This document shows positions 23,940 to 35,794 of a DNA stretch of 64,000 nucleotides, in pieces. Position numbers and translations under genes: made by a program. The notes below the pieces were generated by a model. That model saw only the letters and a program-made list of their open reading frames with translations. It made no database searches and was not told where the DNA came from. The stretch is from assembly GCA_011009095.1 (NCBI GenBank), contig VTPC01089495.1, positions 1-64,000 of the forward strand. The letters are read 5' to 3'. Position 1 is the stretch's first letter; the number at the start of each line of letters is the position of its first letter. This DNA comes from Ignelater luminosus (taxonomy: Eukaryota > Arthropoda > Insecta > Coleoptera > Elateridae).

Positions 23940-24600
23940 GGCTAATCCGTAGCTCCGTACACAGTTCAGTCCGATCCGAGATGTATAAAAGGAGGCCCGG
24001 ATCAGCAAACTCGACAGCCCGACGTCGAAGCGCAGTCAGCCTACATGGCTAATCGCTTTTCCGCTTTAGGAGCCAAGAACGACGTCGGCCCCGTCACATG
24101 TCTCCCGGAGGTATTCCCCGTAATTCTTAATCTGGCGACGGGGAAACTTCTAACAGAGGTCTTTCGGTAACTTCTGTACATTAGATGCACCCATGCGTCT
24201 GGTTTTTGCTCTTCTGGACAAGACCGCCGAAGCTAAAGAGATCTTCTGAACCACCGCGGTTCCCGGACTGGGGGTCGTCATGGAGTCCCCGTGAAGGACA
24301 ACTTCGATGCTGCGTCAAGTTCAAACAAACGCCCTCCACATGTGCGAACTCTAAGGGGTTCCAAAGGTACCCCCGCGTAGCGAGAGCTTTGACAGATCCA
24401 GATCAAGGACATCATGGGCAGACATCATCAATCCTCTATAGTTGAAAGATCCTACATATAAAGGAGGTAGAAATTCAGTCTAGGTACTCCACATGCCATT
24501 GAAGTTCATCGTTCATCGAACTCGATAGTGTGGTCTAGTTCGATTTTCTCTCTTTATTCATTCCAATCTAACTTTTGTTTTATTTATTTTTAAATAAATA
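23940..24600 (+). mobile_element. Probable solo LTR or LTR-like retroelement fossil
   Basis: A GC-rich block in AT-rich flanks has the parts of a retroelement long terminal repeat in order. A TATA box lies at 23982-23990 (TATAAAAGG), an initiator-like CAGTCAG at about 24032, then a few hundred bases of transcribed region and a poly(A) signal cluster (AATAAATAAA) near 24592. A short open frame starts at about 24043 (MANRFSALG). The sharp composition change suggests a transferred unit rather than host DNA. I could not define TG...CA ends or a target duplication, and there is no polymerase gene next to it. It is a fossil; family and age are uncertain. A host gene promoter with a short first exon is the alternative. 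Confidence 0.35.
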
Positions 24601-25984
24601 AACCAATCCATTCTACAAATAAAAATAATAAAACGAACCAAAACAGAAAAAAAGAAAAAGAATATCAATAGAATATCATAGACTGAAGAATTTAGAACTT
24701 ACTGACATTGTCAGCTTGCAAAACGAAGAGCACCTAAAGTAAGTGATTGAAACTTTTTTGCTTCCAGTTTTTTTTTAAAATTCCATGCGTAGCTGGAAAG
24801 AAATTTTATCTAGATATAGAACGAACAAAGATCTTTGACTTTATTATTAAGTAAATTCTTAAAAATACTTATCTAAAAAGTCATGACCGGTGTGCCCCAT
24901 GATTTCAAAAATAGACCTTTGTTATTCAATATTTGCATTACTTCTCTATTAATTTGGATACAAAGATAAATCTTAAAAGCCCCATTTTATTGAAAGTCTT
25001 GTTAATATTGACTCTTTTATCTTAAAAAAATTTAGTTTATCTGATTTTCTAGGAGAAAAGCACAGTAATTTAGCGTTTTTACAGAAGATCAACTGATGTG
25101 ATAAATGCGAAACATTAACAGAAGAATCAAGAATTTAGGACACTTACAAATCTTACAAAAAATAAAAGAGTTTCTATTAAAAAAATATAAATTGAGGCCG
25201 GTAAAAATATTTCTAAATTTAAATCTTCCTTAAAACTAAAATGAGCATATTCTTATTAAGTATGTTAACTGATATTTTGGCACAAAAGAATTGGGGTATT
25301 TTCAAACTCTAACTAATTAATTTCAAATTGAATTTTAGAATTGTTGTAATTTTTTTCTTATTATTTGCATCAAGATCATACTAATAGAAGCAACAGTGAA
25401 ACATCTATGGTACTTTCCATAATTAACTATTTTTGCATATTTTGATTTTTATAATCTTTGAAAATGGGGAGAAATCTAGCACAGAAACAAATAAGTTAAG
25501 AACTTTTAGTATTAGTGGATTTTAAAGATTCACATTTATAAAGTTAATCGTTTCTTACACCATGTGTATATAAATATTTAATTAATATAAGCATTCTAAT
25601 TTAATTTTCCATTCCAATCTAATAATCATTGAACATTCCAAAAGGAACGTGTCGCACACATTACATATTTACACCAATATGCACTAACATGTTAACAGCA
25701 TTTTTTTAGTAATTGCCATTAATTAATAATTCTTAAATGTTTTATTTATTTAACATGGATACTTGTCTAATAAGCAACTGTTGATTAATATGTTTAAATG
25801 AAAACATTAATGTTTTATTAATTAATCATTTATTGACATTATTTTTCTTTAGAATACTAGACAGAAAGCAGCAATAGTTTTGCTATTGATCGGAGAGACT
25901 CAACGTACTGAAATATACTCGTAATTTCTATGAAATGTACTAATTGTTTTAGTTTTTCTTAACGGTATTACGAGTATAACAAAT
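24601..25984. other. AT-rich non-coding stretch
   Basis: I see no gene or element. The sequence is very AT-rich, with repeated TTAATTAAT-type words towards 25600-25850. Confidence 0.55.
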
Positions 25985-26340
25985 TTTTGTTGAGAATGGT
26001 AGCAAAAAGGTTCCTAAACGATACAAATACCACGTATGTTTTTTGCTTCTCTTTCTAGTATTGCAAACGCTACAAAAACCGCCAATCGTCCTTTTTTTCC
26101 ACTGATGTTCTGCAGCTCAAAACCTTGAGGTCGTATCGAAATGAAGCTTTTTTTTATTGGAAATGGAAATAGTAGATAAGAGAAGAATTCTTAAACAAAG
26201 CAAGCACCACCAATGACTTTCTGTATTTTTTCATTGATATTGCAAATATTGCCATTGATTGTCTTTTGTTTAATTTTTACTAAGGTCTGCAACTCAGAAA
26301 CTAATGGTCGTGTGTAAATGGAATCTTTTTTGTTGAGAAT
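25985..26340. repeat. ~177-bp satellite repeat, left part of the array
   Basis: Two units are seen. Each begins with a TTGTTGAGAATGG-type start, continues with TTC(C/T)TAAAC, a TTTTTCATTGATATTGCAAA-like core and a GTCGT(A/G)T...AAATGGAA-type end. The TTCCTAAAC landmark lies at 26011 and TTCTTAAAC at 26188, giving a period near 177 bp. The third unit begins and breaks off after GAGAATGG at about 26340, where the Tc1-like transposon starts. Confidence 0.75.
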
Positions 26341-27259
26341 GGCACCACTATTCGACAAGTTGCAAGAAATTTTAACGTGAGCCCTTGTGTTGTTCATCAT
26401 GTATGGAATCGTTACCTATAAACAGGAGGATATAAAAGACGCATTGGATAAGGTCTCAAGAGGAAAACGAATCAAATCCAGGATCGATTCTTAATCCTAT
26501 CCTCTTTACGTTCTCGCACAGCTACATCAAAAAATCTTTGAAGTAGGTTAAGAACGACTCATAGATTGAAGATTTCTGACCAGACTGTTAGGAATAGACT
26601 AAGAGAAGGAAACCTTTGATCAAAAAGACCCGTGAGAAAACCAATTCTAACGCAACATCACATAAGATCTCGTTTAAATTTTCTTCGTGAAGACATTGGA
26701 GACTAGTACTGTTCTCAGATGAATCACGATTTCGATTGAGTCATTGTGATGGTCGAGTACGTGTATATCGACAACCAAATGAACGGCATTCTGCAACTAC
26801 CGTGCGAGAAGCTGATAGTGGATCTGTGATGGTTTGGGGCGGAATTAGTCTTGAGGAAAGAACAGATCTTGTAGTAATTCCAGAGAACCTAACAGCTTAA
26901 CGGTACACTGACCTTATTCTGGAGGATCATGTTGTACCAGCTGCTTATGGTATAGGTCCTAATTTTGTATTTATGCAAGACAATGCAAGGCTGTGGCTAT
27001 CACCATGAACTTTCTTCACTACTACGGGATTCAAACCATGGATTGGCCTCCGCTAAGTTCTGACTTAAACCCCATCGAATATCTTTGGGACTTGTTGGAC
27101 AGACGTGTTCGGAGGCGTCCAGACCCACCGCAGTTAGTAAATGCTCCAGTCGAAGAATGGGAGAATATACCTCAAAAAGACATTCGTAGGCTCATTCGAA
27201 GCATGTCTCGAAGGTGTCAAGTAGTTCTTCGTGCCAACAGAAGACACACACGTTATTAG
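26341..27259 (+). pseudogene. Tc1-like transposase relic, 5' truncated
   Basis: This is a cut-and-paste transposase of the Tc1 branch. It starts inside the first helix-turn-helix (TIRQVARNFNVSPCVVHHVW at about 26341), so the first ~20 residues and the left terminal repeat are missing. The second DNA-binding domain reads RLKISDQTVRNRLREGNL at about 26560. The catalytic part includes SGSVMVWGGIS near 26820, the second acidic site FMQDNA near 26970, and an intact end from 26993 to 27259 with WPPLSSDLNPIEYLWDLLDR, whose final Glu is the third catalytic residue of the DD34E type. The segment expected to hold the first Asp reads SDESRF after a small shift near 26715. Several stops and frameshifts make it non-functional. 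The family call is firm. Confidence 0.9.
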
Positions 27260-27495
27260 TGAAGCAGACCTTCTCTGCAACTTTACGTTATTTAGACGGG
27301 ATGACTTGCTCTTCACTTTATTTTTTGTAATTTTTCTGAATTGATATTGTCATCTTACGAATTTTTCTGTTAAGTTTGTATTATTTTCGCAAATTTGTTG
27401 GCAAAATGTTAGTCTTTTAATATTTATAATTACATTTGTGCATTGTTGCATATTCAAAAAGTTCTTTTGATGTACGTAAGCGTTCCTTTAATTAT
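27260..27495. other. 3' tail of the Tc1-like element
   Basis: AT-rich sequence lies between the transposase stop and the resumption of the 177-bp satellite. It should hold the right untranslated region and terminal repeat of the transposon. I cannot pair a right terminal repeat because the left end is missing. Confidence 0.45.
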
Positions 27496-27835
27496 TTTGA
27501 GCAACAACGCAAGGTCACCAACGATATTTTACATCTTTTTATTGATATTGAAAATACTAGAAATGTCGTTGGTCATCTTTGGTCTTCTTTTTATTGACAT
27601 CTTGTATCTCTAGATGAACAGTAGTATCTAAATTGGACCTTCTTTGTTGGATATGGTAGGGGAAGAATTCCTAAACGATATAAATATTGCCAATGATTTT
27701 TTGCATTTTTCTTATTGGTATTGCAAGTATTACAAATGTTATTTATTATTTTTTGTTTTTTTTCATTGATATTTTGGATATCAGGAACGAGTGATCGTAT
27801 CGAGATGGGACCTTTTTTGTTGGTTGTGGAAATAG
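27496..27835. repeat. ~177-bp satellite repeat, right part of the array
   Basis: The same repeat resumes with a partial unit (from about 27510, ACCAACGATATTTTACATC) and then a full unit from TTGTTGGATATGG near 27643, with TTCCTAAACGATA at 27668 and GTCGTATC...GGGACC before 27825. The 88-codon minus frame here (27591-27857) is repeat sequence: the phrase NKK-PI-IRS-V-IQNINEK recurs because the repeat does. I do not treat it as a gene. Confidence 0.75.
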
Positions 27836-27839
27836 CTTT

Positions 27840-30800
27840 TATATGATCCAGGCACAAACGATCGTTTTAGATTTTTCCCTACCAATAGCTGAAACAGTTA
27901 GTTATATGTGCTACTGATGTGTTGTTTGTCGCGTCATCAAAATGCTCGAGTTAATCTTTCTGCACTAACCAAATAATGTTCAAGTTATAGATTCCTTCAT
28001 ACTTTTTAGAAAATGGATTTCAATGATTTTGGTTATTATCATGTTTTGCTTTTCATCACTTTTGTTTATTTAGCTACTGAAACTCAATTCAAGCAAATGT
28101 TTAAGTGCTTGGAAAACAAAGACCTTTTAAGCTTGCTGCGTCATTTAATATTGACATGTACTTTTATGGCTATATGGATGTTTTTCACATATATTTGAAG
28201 CTTTAATATGAATATGAACTGAGCAGAGGATTACTATTCAGATGAAGTGATTTAAACGTTTATTGTCAATCTCAATTTTTCTATTAATTGTCTCTGACTG
28301 TTTATCGTAATTTAAATGTAGTTGCTAAATGTCATAAAACGTGTGTAGAAGTCTATGAACTATAGCTTGGATTTGGTCAAAATAGATTCAGTAATTATAG
28401 TACAAATAAAGACTTCTCTAGTTTGGTATACAGTCACTGCTACATTTTTCTTGGTTATGAAATCTTACTTTCTTCATTTTTGCAAGACAGTCAGATTTTC
28501 TGTGCACTTGATTCTATAACTCAGACAGTAATTGAAAAATACTGGACTTTGGAGTAACCAGGAGATGCATTTTCCATAGGTACCAAGCCAACGTGTTTGC
28601 CCAAGGTTGAAACTCGCATGGATACATTATTCCCTTCTTATGAGGTAACGATAAGTTATATTTATGTTTTTTTCTGAAAACCATGAGAAACTGTGCAATT
28701 GTTGTTATTCTGAAACTTGTTTATTAGGTACTATTTTATCATCTTTTGGCAATTAACAGATAATGAGAGTAGATGAGAACAGATGCATTAAAAATCTTGT
28801 AAAATAACAGACATGGCCAGCATTAACTAGGATTTTCACTTTTTGGCATTGCACAATCCTGTTTAGTAATTCGACCCAAAAATCTTCAAAATAGTTTTGA
28901 TACTTGTGACGCCTAAACTTCTCAATTTGCTACATTTATTATCTTTTTCCTATTTTGCTTATAATTATTATGTGCATGTTACCAGTTATAACAAATTTTA
29001 TTATCGTTCCTGACTATCAATATCTAAAACGTTCATAAGATGTCTAAAACTACATATACTGCATGTTGGACATAAATTATTGAGCTACATATATTGGAAG
29101 AAAGAAAGCGTATTAAATAGTTTTTTGTCAAATATGTTTGAATATTTAAAATTCTTGTAAATTGTAAATCTTTACGCTTACACCATTTGAACGCCTTTTT
29201 CCAATTAACTTTTCATAAATGCCATCTAAACTTTTATATCATGTGTGCGCTTTCATAAATTTCCAATCGATTATCATAAATTACCAAGAGTAGAGGTAAA
29301 TAAATATTTTCTGATTTAAAACGAATGTTTAATAATCATATAATGTTCGTTACGAGAATTAACACATGTACCACAAAGGTCAAGTAAAACCAGCATTTAT
29401 AACCGTAGTCCCGTACCAATGTACAAATTACCAACATTGCCTAGTCAAGAAGACAAGTGTCACTGTCTGCAATAAACGTAATGTGATTTGTATTCACAAC
29501 TTAATATCCGGATGTACCGGTTAAGACATGCTTGACACGTGTAAACCGCTAGGTGGTATTGGACCCATAGAATCATTTCCTTCCGCCCACCACCGTTATA
29601 CCCATTATCATTATTATCTGAAGAATTGTTTTATATGCAACGTACAACAAATTTAATTTAAAAAAAACAAATTTTTTGGTCCTGACTAAAACAAAATTGT
29701 TTATGGGAATGTTGACCTTAATATTAAAAATAAATTTGTCTGTCAAATGCTTACACATTAGTGCTATTTTAGGATTATAAATAATAATTACTCAAGACGA
29801 AATGGAATGGGGCTAAGTGAGGATTAACTTTAGGGATTAGAAATGGAGGTTAAGTGGTTGTAATGTGCTATATCAAAATTCGTAGAATTAAAATTCGTAA
29901 TGTTCTACAAATATATCGTTTTTTAATATTGCAATATACCGTACACGAGACATGTCTAACAGACCGTAATTAATTTATTGCTTTAAACAGATTTTTAAGA
30001 ATTTGAAACTTTTATTGTGACTGATGTTCGGGTATCATTGATTAGAGCTTAACTAAAAATAGTTTCAACTTTTTTATTTTAAATAGTACCCCATCCCTAT
30101 ATATGCTTGCTAGACGCCTTGATAGGTTGGAATTTACATCAGCAAGCATGCATTGCACACGATGTTTACTTTCTAGACGGCGGCCGTAATTGCGTTTACT
30201 ACTTAAAGGTACGGGTAATCCGAACCCCAAAATTGTCTTTCGGAAATTACAAGAAGAATACATTTAAATATTCTCCAATGCAGAACAAACAAGGAATATT
30301 TTCCTTATTACCCATAGATGGGAAGTTCCAAATAACAATCAGATGAGAAATTTATAGATTCATCACTTCCTCAATCCTTATTCGTTTAAATTGTCCTTCA
30401 TGATCTTGATCTTCAACTTTACGTTTTCGAATTGATCCTACCTGTTTTTTTCAATTCCTTAAATTGAAGGCTTTAAATTAGCTTTATATGGTGATACTAT
30501 TACAAGAGTTACGGAATCTGTTTTTCTGTCTCTTGTGGGTTGCTTTTCCTTGGTGGAGGCAAATCGAATGTGTGAGATATCTTAGGCCGATCTTTTTTAG
30601 AAGTAGTGGACTGTGGGATTCTAGTCATTCAGGTCTACAATAAGTAAGAAGAACCGACAGCATTAAGATGCACATGTTAAGTAGACTTTAAAGAAGAGAA
30701 AGTCTCTGTTGTTGAGTTTTATTTTCGGCATCGGGAAAATCTGCATCAATAAAGATTGTTCTATTAAAAAAACTGAAATCGTCTAAAGCCTTGGCATCAG

Positions 30801-31285
30801 TTAAGCACTCACAAATAGTTCAGAAATCTTGTAAGATCCAAGGCATTCTTCTTGGTGAAGCATCAATTTCCAAATATGTTCGCAGAAGCAAATCTTGAAA
30901 GCGTAAAGTTCCACATTTCTGGTATGAAAATAGCGTCCATGTAAAAAATAAACTTTTTGAATGAATTTAGACAAAGTTTTTCTCATCAGACTTTTTGTAA
31001 TGTTGTTTCAGGGGAAACATTCTCATAAAATTAATTGAAGTTGGGGATTATTCTTTGCAGCTCTTAAAACATATACCTGAAGTTCTCTTTTCGATTCGAT
31101 CACTTGGAGGAACTTTGCTTTGTACAATATCCAAAACAATAGTTGAACTGTTTGTGCTATGCTTTTGGAGTCAGCGATATCAGAACTTTCATAGATGAGC
31201 ACTAGAAGGACGATTTTTTTACTGTTAACGCCAAGACTCTTTTTATATTAAGTTCATATTATTAACAAGATTAAACTAGAGGATT
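27840..31285. other. AT-rich non-coding stretch
   Basis: No gene is supportable. The 79-codon plus frame at 30107-30346 overlaps a locally GC-richer patch (about 30105-30235) and ends without a domain. A separate GC-richer patch at 29400-29570 is listed on its own. Confidence 0.45.
29400..29570. other. GC-richer non-coding island
   Basis: About 170 bases of balanced composition, with CCGGATGTACCGG (a near-palindrome) and CACGTG-like words, sit in AT-rich flanks. No open frame spans the block. A regulatory role is possible but unsupported beyond composition. Confidence 0.2.
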
Positions 31286-31289
31286 AGAC

Positions 31290-31424
31290 CAAGAGTGGGC
31301 AAAATTGGGACCAATTAAAAAAGCTAAATTGTTTGGTTGTTCCGCTTCAAAGTTATATTTATGCTGTTAATTTGCTTTTATACAAGCCAATTTGGCTGCG
31401 GGGACCAAACCTGCCCAACCCTTT
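31290..31424. mobile_element. Small hAT-like miniature element
   Basis: Imperfect terminal inverted repeats bound a ~135-bp AT-rich segment. The left end reads AAGAGTGGGCAAAATTGGGA; the right end, on the reverse strand, reads AAGGGTTGGGCAGGTTTGGT. GTGGGCAA/GTTGGGCA ends are common in insect non-autonomous hAT elements. No clear 8-bp target duplication remains, so the copy is old or the exact ends are a base or two off. Confidence 0.5.
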
Positions 31425-32005
31425 AGTGCAGACTCTTAACAATGTCGAACGGATTACGTTTCAAGCTAGATGAGAATGCAATGAATGTTAAGATGTATGA
31501 TATAAGGTCCAGACTAAGATTAAATTTTTTGTATTCCTTCAGAATTTACATACAAGCAAAAACGGGAAGTAACAGCTCAAATCTTAAATGAGGCAAAGAC
31601 AATGTTGCTAATTAAACGTTTTTAGGTTTCTAAATTAGCAGGATCTAATGGAATGCTACTAGCTCTACTTTATTCAGTCGCTAAAGCCTAGAAACATTTT
31701 AAGAATTATAATTAGAGCTACCTCTAACTTTCTAGAAACTGTAGATTGAGTATGTGACCATTCATTGGGGCAACACTATCTTTAGTATTCTCTTGATCAG
31801 TAAAATTTGGTACTTAAATAACTTTTTAGGGAAGGGATCTGTAAGTAAAAACCAGTATGAAACTTAGTTTTGTATAAAGTCGATTTTGATTTCCCAGAAT
31901 TAAACCTAACTGTAGAGATAATTGAAAGATCTAATCTAGTTCTTTGGGCAATCCAAGCACAGGTGCGATCCTTGGTATTTACGTATAAAAAAAAGAATTT
32001 GGTTA
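31425..32005. other. Non-coding stretch
   Basis: I see no gene or element signature. The 84-codon plus frame at 31870-32124 has no recognisable domain. Confidence 0.4.
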
Positions 32006-32009
32006 GCCA

Positions 32010-33150
32010 GTATTTCTTAAACGTCGAGGCGATCCGTATGCACCACGGTTACCCCGAATTGAGAACTGGCAAATTAATGAACCCTTGCCAAAGTTTTTTT
32101 TATCGATCAGCAGCGTGTTGCTGATGTCTGACTACCCCCTTTTCTAAAGAACTTAACCTATTGCAGTACAGTACGATCCTAAACTTTTTGCTATCTATGA
32201 AACTATCAAGTTGCAAATAACCACATCTTAGGCCAGGATAACCTTTTTACAGATTTTTTCCTCGGATTAAGTTCATTGCAGTATTCGCAGATTTTTATGA
32301 TTTCGCCCGCTCTCGTAAACAAAACGGAGAATGTATGATTTACTCAGCTTGCCAAGACACTCATTCCGGGTTTCCTCTAATATTTCTACCGTCAAGTCAC
32401 GGCCTTACATTCCGGTTTCATTAAGCTGGTCAGTCAACGTTTTTTCTGGCCGTGTATACGTAAGCATTGTAGGATACAAGCGCAATCTTGTTAATCCTAC
32501 CAAAAATCTAAGATCTCTAGCTTCTCTCTAGCCCTCCTAATGGCTATGTTTCTGCATATGTGCGTGAACATTTTGGGACCATTGTCGTCTTTGTTTAGCT
32601 GCAAATACAGTCTCTCCGCTATCGATTTCCTGTTCAAGATATTGCGTTTGAACACGGTATTCTGCTAAATACCATTTTATTCGCTTCTATGTTATCCAAC
32701 TGTCTAGAACTGTGACGTAACATCTTGCCTCCAATGATCTAGTTGGGCGTTTCTATCATACGATCAAGATAACTATTTGTCACGTCGTGACGTGCCAACG
32801 TGATTAGACTGATTGCGTGTCTTTGGTTCTTCGGGGTATTCGTATCGCGTTTGAAGAGGTTCTCTATCTTTTGATGTTTCGTAATTGCTCCAAAACCTTC
32901 GACAGCACATAGGGCCCCTTTGTTCGTTACCAGCTGATGATCATCAAAGTTATAGCGAGCCTTCGTCCGTAAAGCTCTTTCAAAGGCCACTCATATCTTC
33001 CTCTGCCAAGATGTACTCGCACAGTTAGAGAATCTGTTTGCCCTGACCCATCCAACACACCCGAAGCATACCCCCTCTCGACATCTAGTTTACTCAAAGA
33101 GTTGTTTCTTTAATTCGACCGTATAGTTAGTACCTTAGATCAAACAATAA
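32010..33150 (-). other. GC-richer block with unassigned protein-like minus frames
   Basis: This kilobase is clearly less AT-rich than its surroundings. The longest minus-strand frame (32739-32990) reads a well-balanced peptide containing FDDHQLVTNKGALCAVEGFG and ITLARHDVTNSYLDRMIE, and a further protein-like stretch lies at about 32270-32490 on the same strand. Composition and strand agreement suggest a decayed coding unit of a mobile or virus-derived element. I recognise no diagnostic domain and propose no function. It is broken. Confidence 0.35.
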
Positions 33151-34555
33151 ACACAAAGGATACGATGCATTCAACCCTTGGACAAAGTCAAGCTCATGGT
33201 AACATTCTGATGGTATTAATTGGGGTAAATATGATTATGTCCTTGATTAGTAAGCACTTGAGTATCCTCAGGGTCATAGGATGCTGTTGCATTTCTTTTT
33301 TTCAATTGAAAATAAATTTATATTTTGTACCAAATTCGTCTGGTACTAACAAATGCAACAGTAGCCTTTGGAATTGTTCTACCACATTTCTTTCTCTTAC
33401 CAAAGTAAGAAAAGCGTCACCTCCTCCCAAACGACAAGGCAATAGATTTATTAAAAGACAATCCTTTGGAAGAACAATTTCTTAGATTCTGTTGTTTATT
33501 TCTGTATTCTGTCTTTCTGTTTTTCTTTTTCTGCTTCTGAATTGATAACCAGCAATTATCATAGCCAACTAGTATCTCAAGCTTTTATTATTTTCTCTCC
33601 GTGAGAAGACGAAAACCTACAACTATATCAGGGTTTCTTCTTTTGTTTTAAATAATGAGTGTTCTGTTTATTGTCATCGGTTAAAATAGATGAAAGGTTT
33701 TTGCTAGGTTTAGCAATTTAAAAATTAAAATAGACCTATTGATCGCGAGACAACAACAGCATCGGATAATGATTTTCCTATTTGTATTTATTTTTGTTTG
33801 CGTTTTAATTCGAGTACGTTATCATAAAACTAATTGAGTGTCAGTTGTACCAGCGCGTATTGTCTGTATTAAACAACACAATTGTAGTTTTTTTTAATAT
33901 TCAATTGGGTCCATTATAATTGAACAATTTGATACCGAAATAATATTATGCATTATTGATAAAACATGGTCGAGCACATGCTAATCCACTAAAGCATAAA
34001 CACTATAAATCCATTACAAATCCTCTATTCATGAATATTCGATATGAAATTGAAACAATGAACAAATCCAAAATGATATAAAATGACAGGTTAACAAGGG
34101 CGATATAACCAAAGCAGCAGCGGACAATATTCTGCAAATTTATTCGACTCGTTCCTAGGTATTGCCATTTACAAATTTAATATGAATTGGCATTGTTAAA
34201 CTACCCTCTGATTGAATTACAGAAAATGTAAAGCGCGGAAATCAATACAAACTAATGCACACCGCATACATTTGTGTTATATCATTGTATAAAATTAGAA
34301 TAAACATAACCTTCTATCTTTATCTTTCTGTCTCATTTTATTATATGTCTGGCTAATATTGATTCGTATCATGTCATGCAGTTTATTAAAATTCACGCAT
34401 GTTTATTGCATAAAATATTTAAATTAAGCTGCAGCAATAAACAATTTATTAGTAATTAATTAATAAGTTAACAACATAGAAAATGTTTTTACAAGAAACA
34501 AAAAAAATTCACATGCGAGTTAACTAGAGCCACCTATACAATATAAGTTGAATTG
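33151..34555. other. AT-rich non-coding stretch
   Basis: The 106-codon plus frame at 33165-33485 has no domain and is probably chance. The rest is AT-rich with no recognisable element. Confidence 0.4.
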
Positions 34556-34559
34556 AAAG

Positions 34560-34880
34560 CAGGGGTCATAAACTACCACACATCGATGGCTGATGGTGCA
34601 ATTGTCCACGGTTTTGTATTATAAGTAAAGGATGCTTAGCACTTGTCAACTAGTCTTATCCAATGAGAGAACCTAAACACGACTCACGTGATCCTTAGAG
34701 GTGGGAAAAGCTGCACAAAATAAAAAGCTTTTTTAAGATTTATGTTCTCGCATTTAATACATATAAGCTCCAGTTTGTATTGTTTTCTCAACCTATTGGG
34801 AGTTCTTGCCATTTAAGTCTAATTACATTCAAAAGCGCGCCATTTTGTTTTTGAGAAAATGGAGGTGGGTAATAAACGTA
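34560..34880. other. GC-richer non-coding island
   Basis: Two patches of balanced composition lie here: 34560-34720, with CACGTGATCC, and 34830-34880. The second contains GCGCGCCATTTTG and GAAAATGGAGG, which resemble GCCAT cores bound by Pho/YY1-type proteins in insects. No open frame spans the patches. The regulatory reading is inference. Confidence 0.2.
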
Positions 34881-35329
34881 ATAATTTCAATGATTTATAG
34901 ACATGTTTTCATATGAACTGGGAAATAAATTTTAAAGGCGAAATTTGCAATTTCCTAGAAAATAAAGTACTTTAAATGGCTCCACGTTAAATTTATGTAT
35001 TCTTGATCAATCAACTAACGAGACATTAAAGGCGTTTTAGAATTTTTAAACTTTACGATCTTAAAACAAACTGTTTATCGATTGCTTGATTTGCAAAAAA
35101 ATTTAAATAGATGTAATCTCAGATTTTCTACAAAATTCTTCTTCTTATATTCCTTAATTTTTATTTTTATTTTCTTGTAAAAGTTTCCTGTAATTCTAGA
35201 ATCCTTTTAGACATTATAATAAACGGTAAAATTGAACTAACAACCAATGAACCCGATAATCTCATCTCATAACAAACTTCTTAAATCAAAACGGTCACCA
35301 GAGTGAATATACTTAGGTCAAGTCAAATA

Positions 35330-35526
35330 ATTTCCGTACTTTTCTCACATTTTGATTGAATTGATTCCTAAACATAACATCTGATGCTGATTTGGATTAC
35401 GAAATATTCGTTTCTATTCAAATCTCTAAAGAAAGTTTTGTGCCCAAACAGAAAAAAATGGTACGTCTAATAGTGAAGTTTGAGAGAGGAGAGACAATAT
35501 CTTTTCGACATAATAACCAAATTCAC
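35330..35526 (+). repeat. Duplicated segment, left copy beside the assembly gap
   Basis: This segment, from ATTTCCGTACTTTTCTCACA to CATAATAACCAAATTCAC, recurs almost base for base right after the gap. It has about 29 extra bases (near 35370-35400) that the right copy lacks, and a few substitutions. It abuts the run of N directly. The 86-codon frame here is drawn across the gap and is not a gene. Confidence 0.85.
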
Positions 35527-35626
35527 NNNNNNNNNNNNNNNNNNNNNNNNNNNNNNNNNNNNNNNNNNNNNNNNNNNNNNNNNNNNNNNNNNNNNNNNNN
35601 NNNNNNNNNNNNNNNNNNNNNNNNNN
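35527..35626. other. Assembly gap of exactly 100 N
   Basis: One hundred N in a row. That round number is normally a placeholder for a gap of unknown size. Confidence 0.99.
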
Positions 35627-35794
35627 ATTTCCGTACTTTTCTCACATTTTGATTGAATTGATTCCTAAACATATTCGTTTCTACTCAAATCTCTAAAGAA
35701 AGTTTTGTGCCCAAACAGAAAAAAAATGGTACGTCTAATGGTAAAGCTTGAGAGAGGAGAGACAATATCTTTTCGACATAATAACCAAATTCAC
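35627..35794 (+). repeat. Duplicated segment, right copy beside the assembly gap
   Basis: This second copy of the 35330-35526 segment starts at the first base after the gap and ends at the same word AAATTCAC. The two copies are near-identical apart from the 29-base indel. Either a young tandem repeat made the assembly break here, or the same locus was joined twice, for example from two haplotypes. Confidence 0.85.

Noticed and set aside
27591-27857. 88-codon minus frame with repeated NINEK-type phrases
   Set aside because: It is a translation of the ~177-bp satellite; the repetition comes from the DNA repeat and not from a protein.
33165-33485. 106-codon plus-strand open frame
   Set aside because: No domain and no second exon visible. 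The reverse strand reads no better, so nothing supports a gene.
35392-35652. 86-codon frame spanning the run of N
   Set aside because: The frame is drawn through an assembly gap of unknown size, and both ends are copies of one repeated segment.
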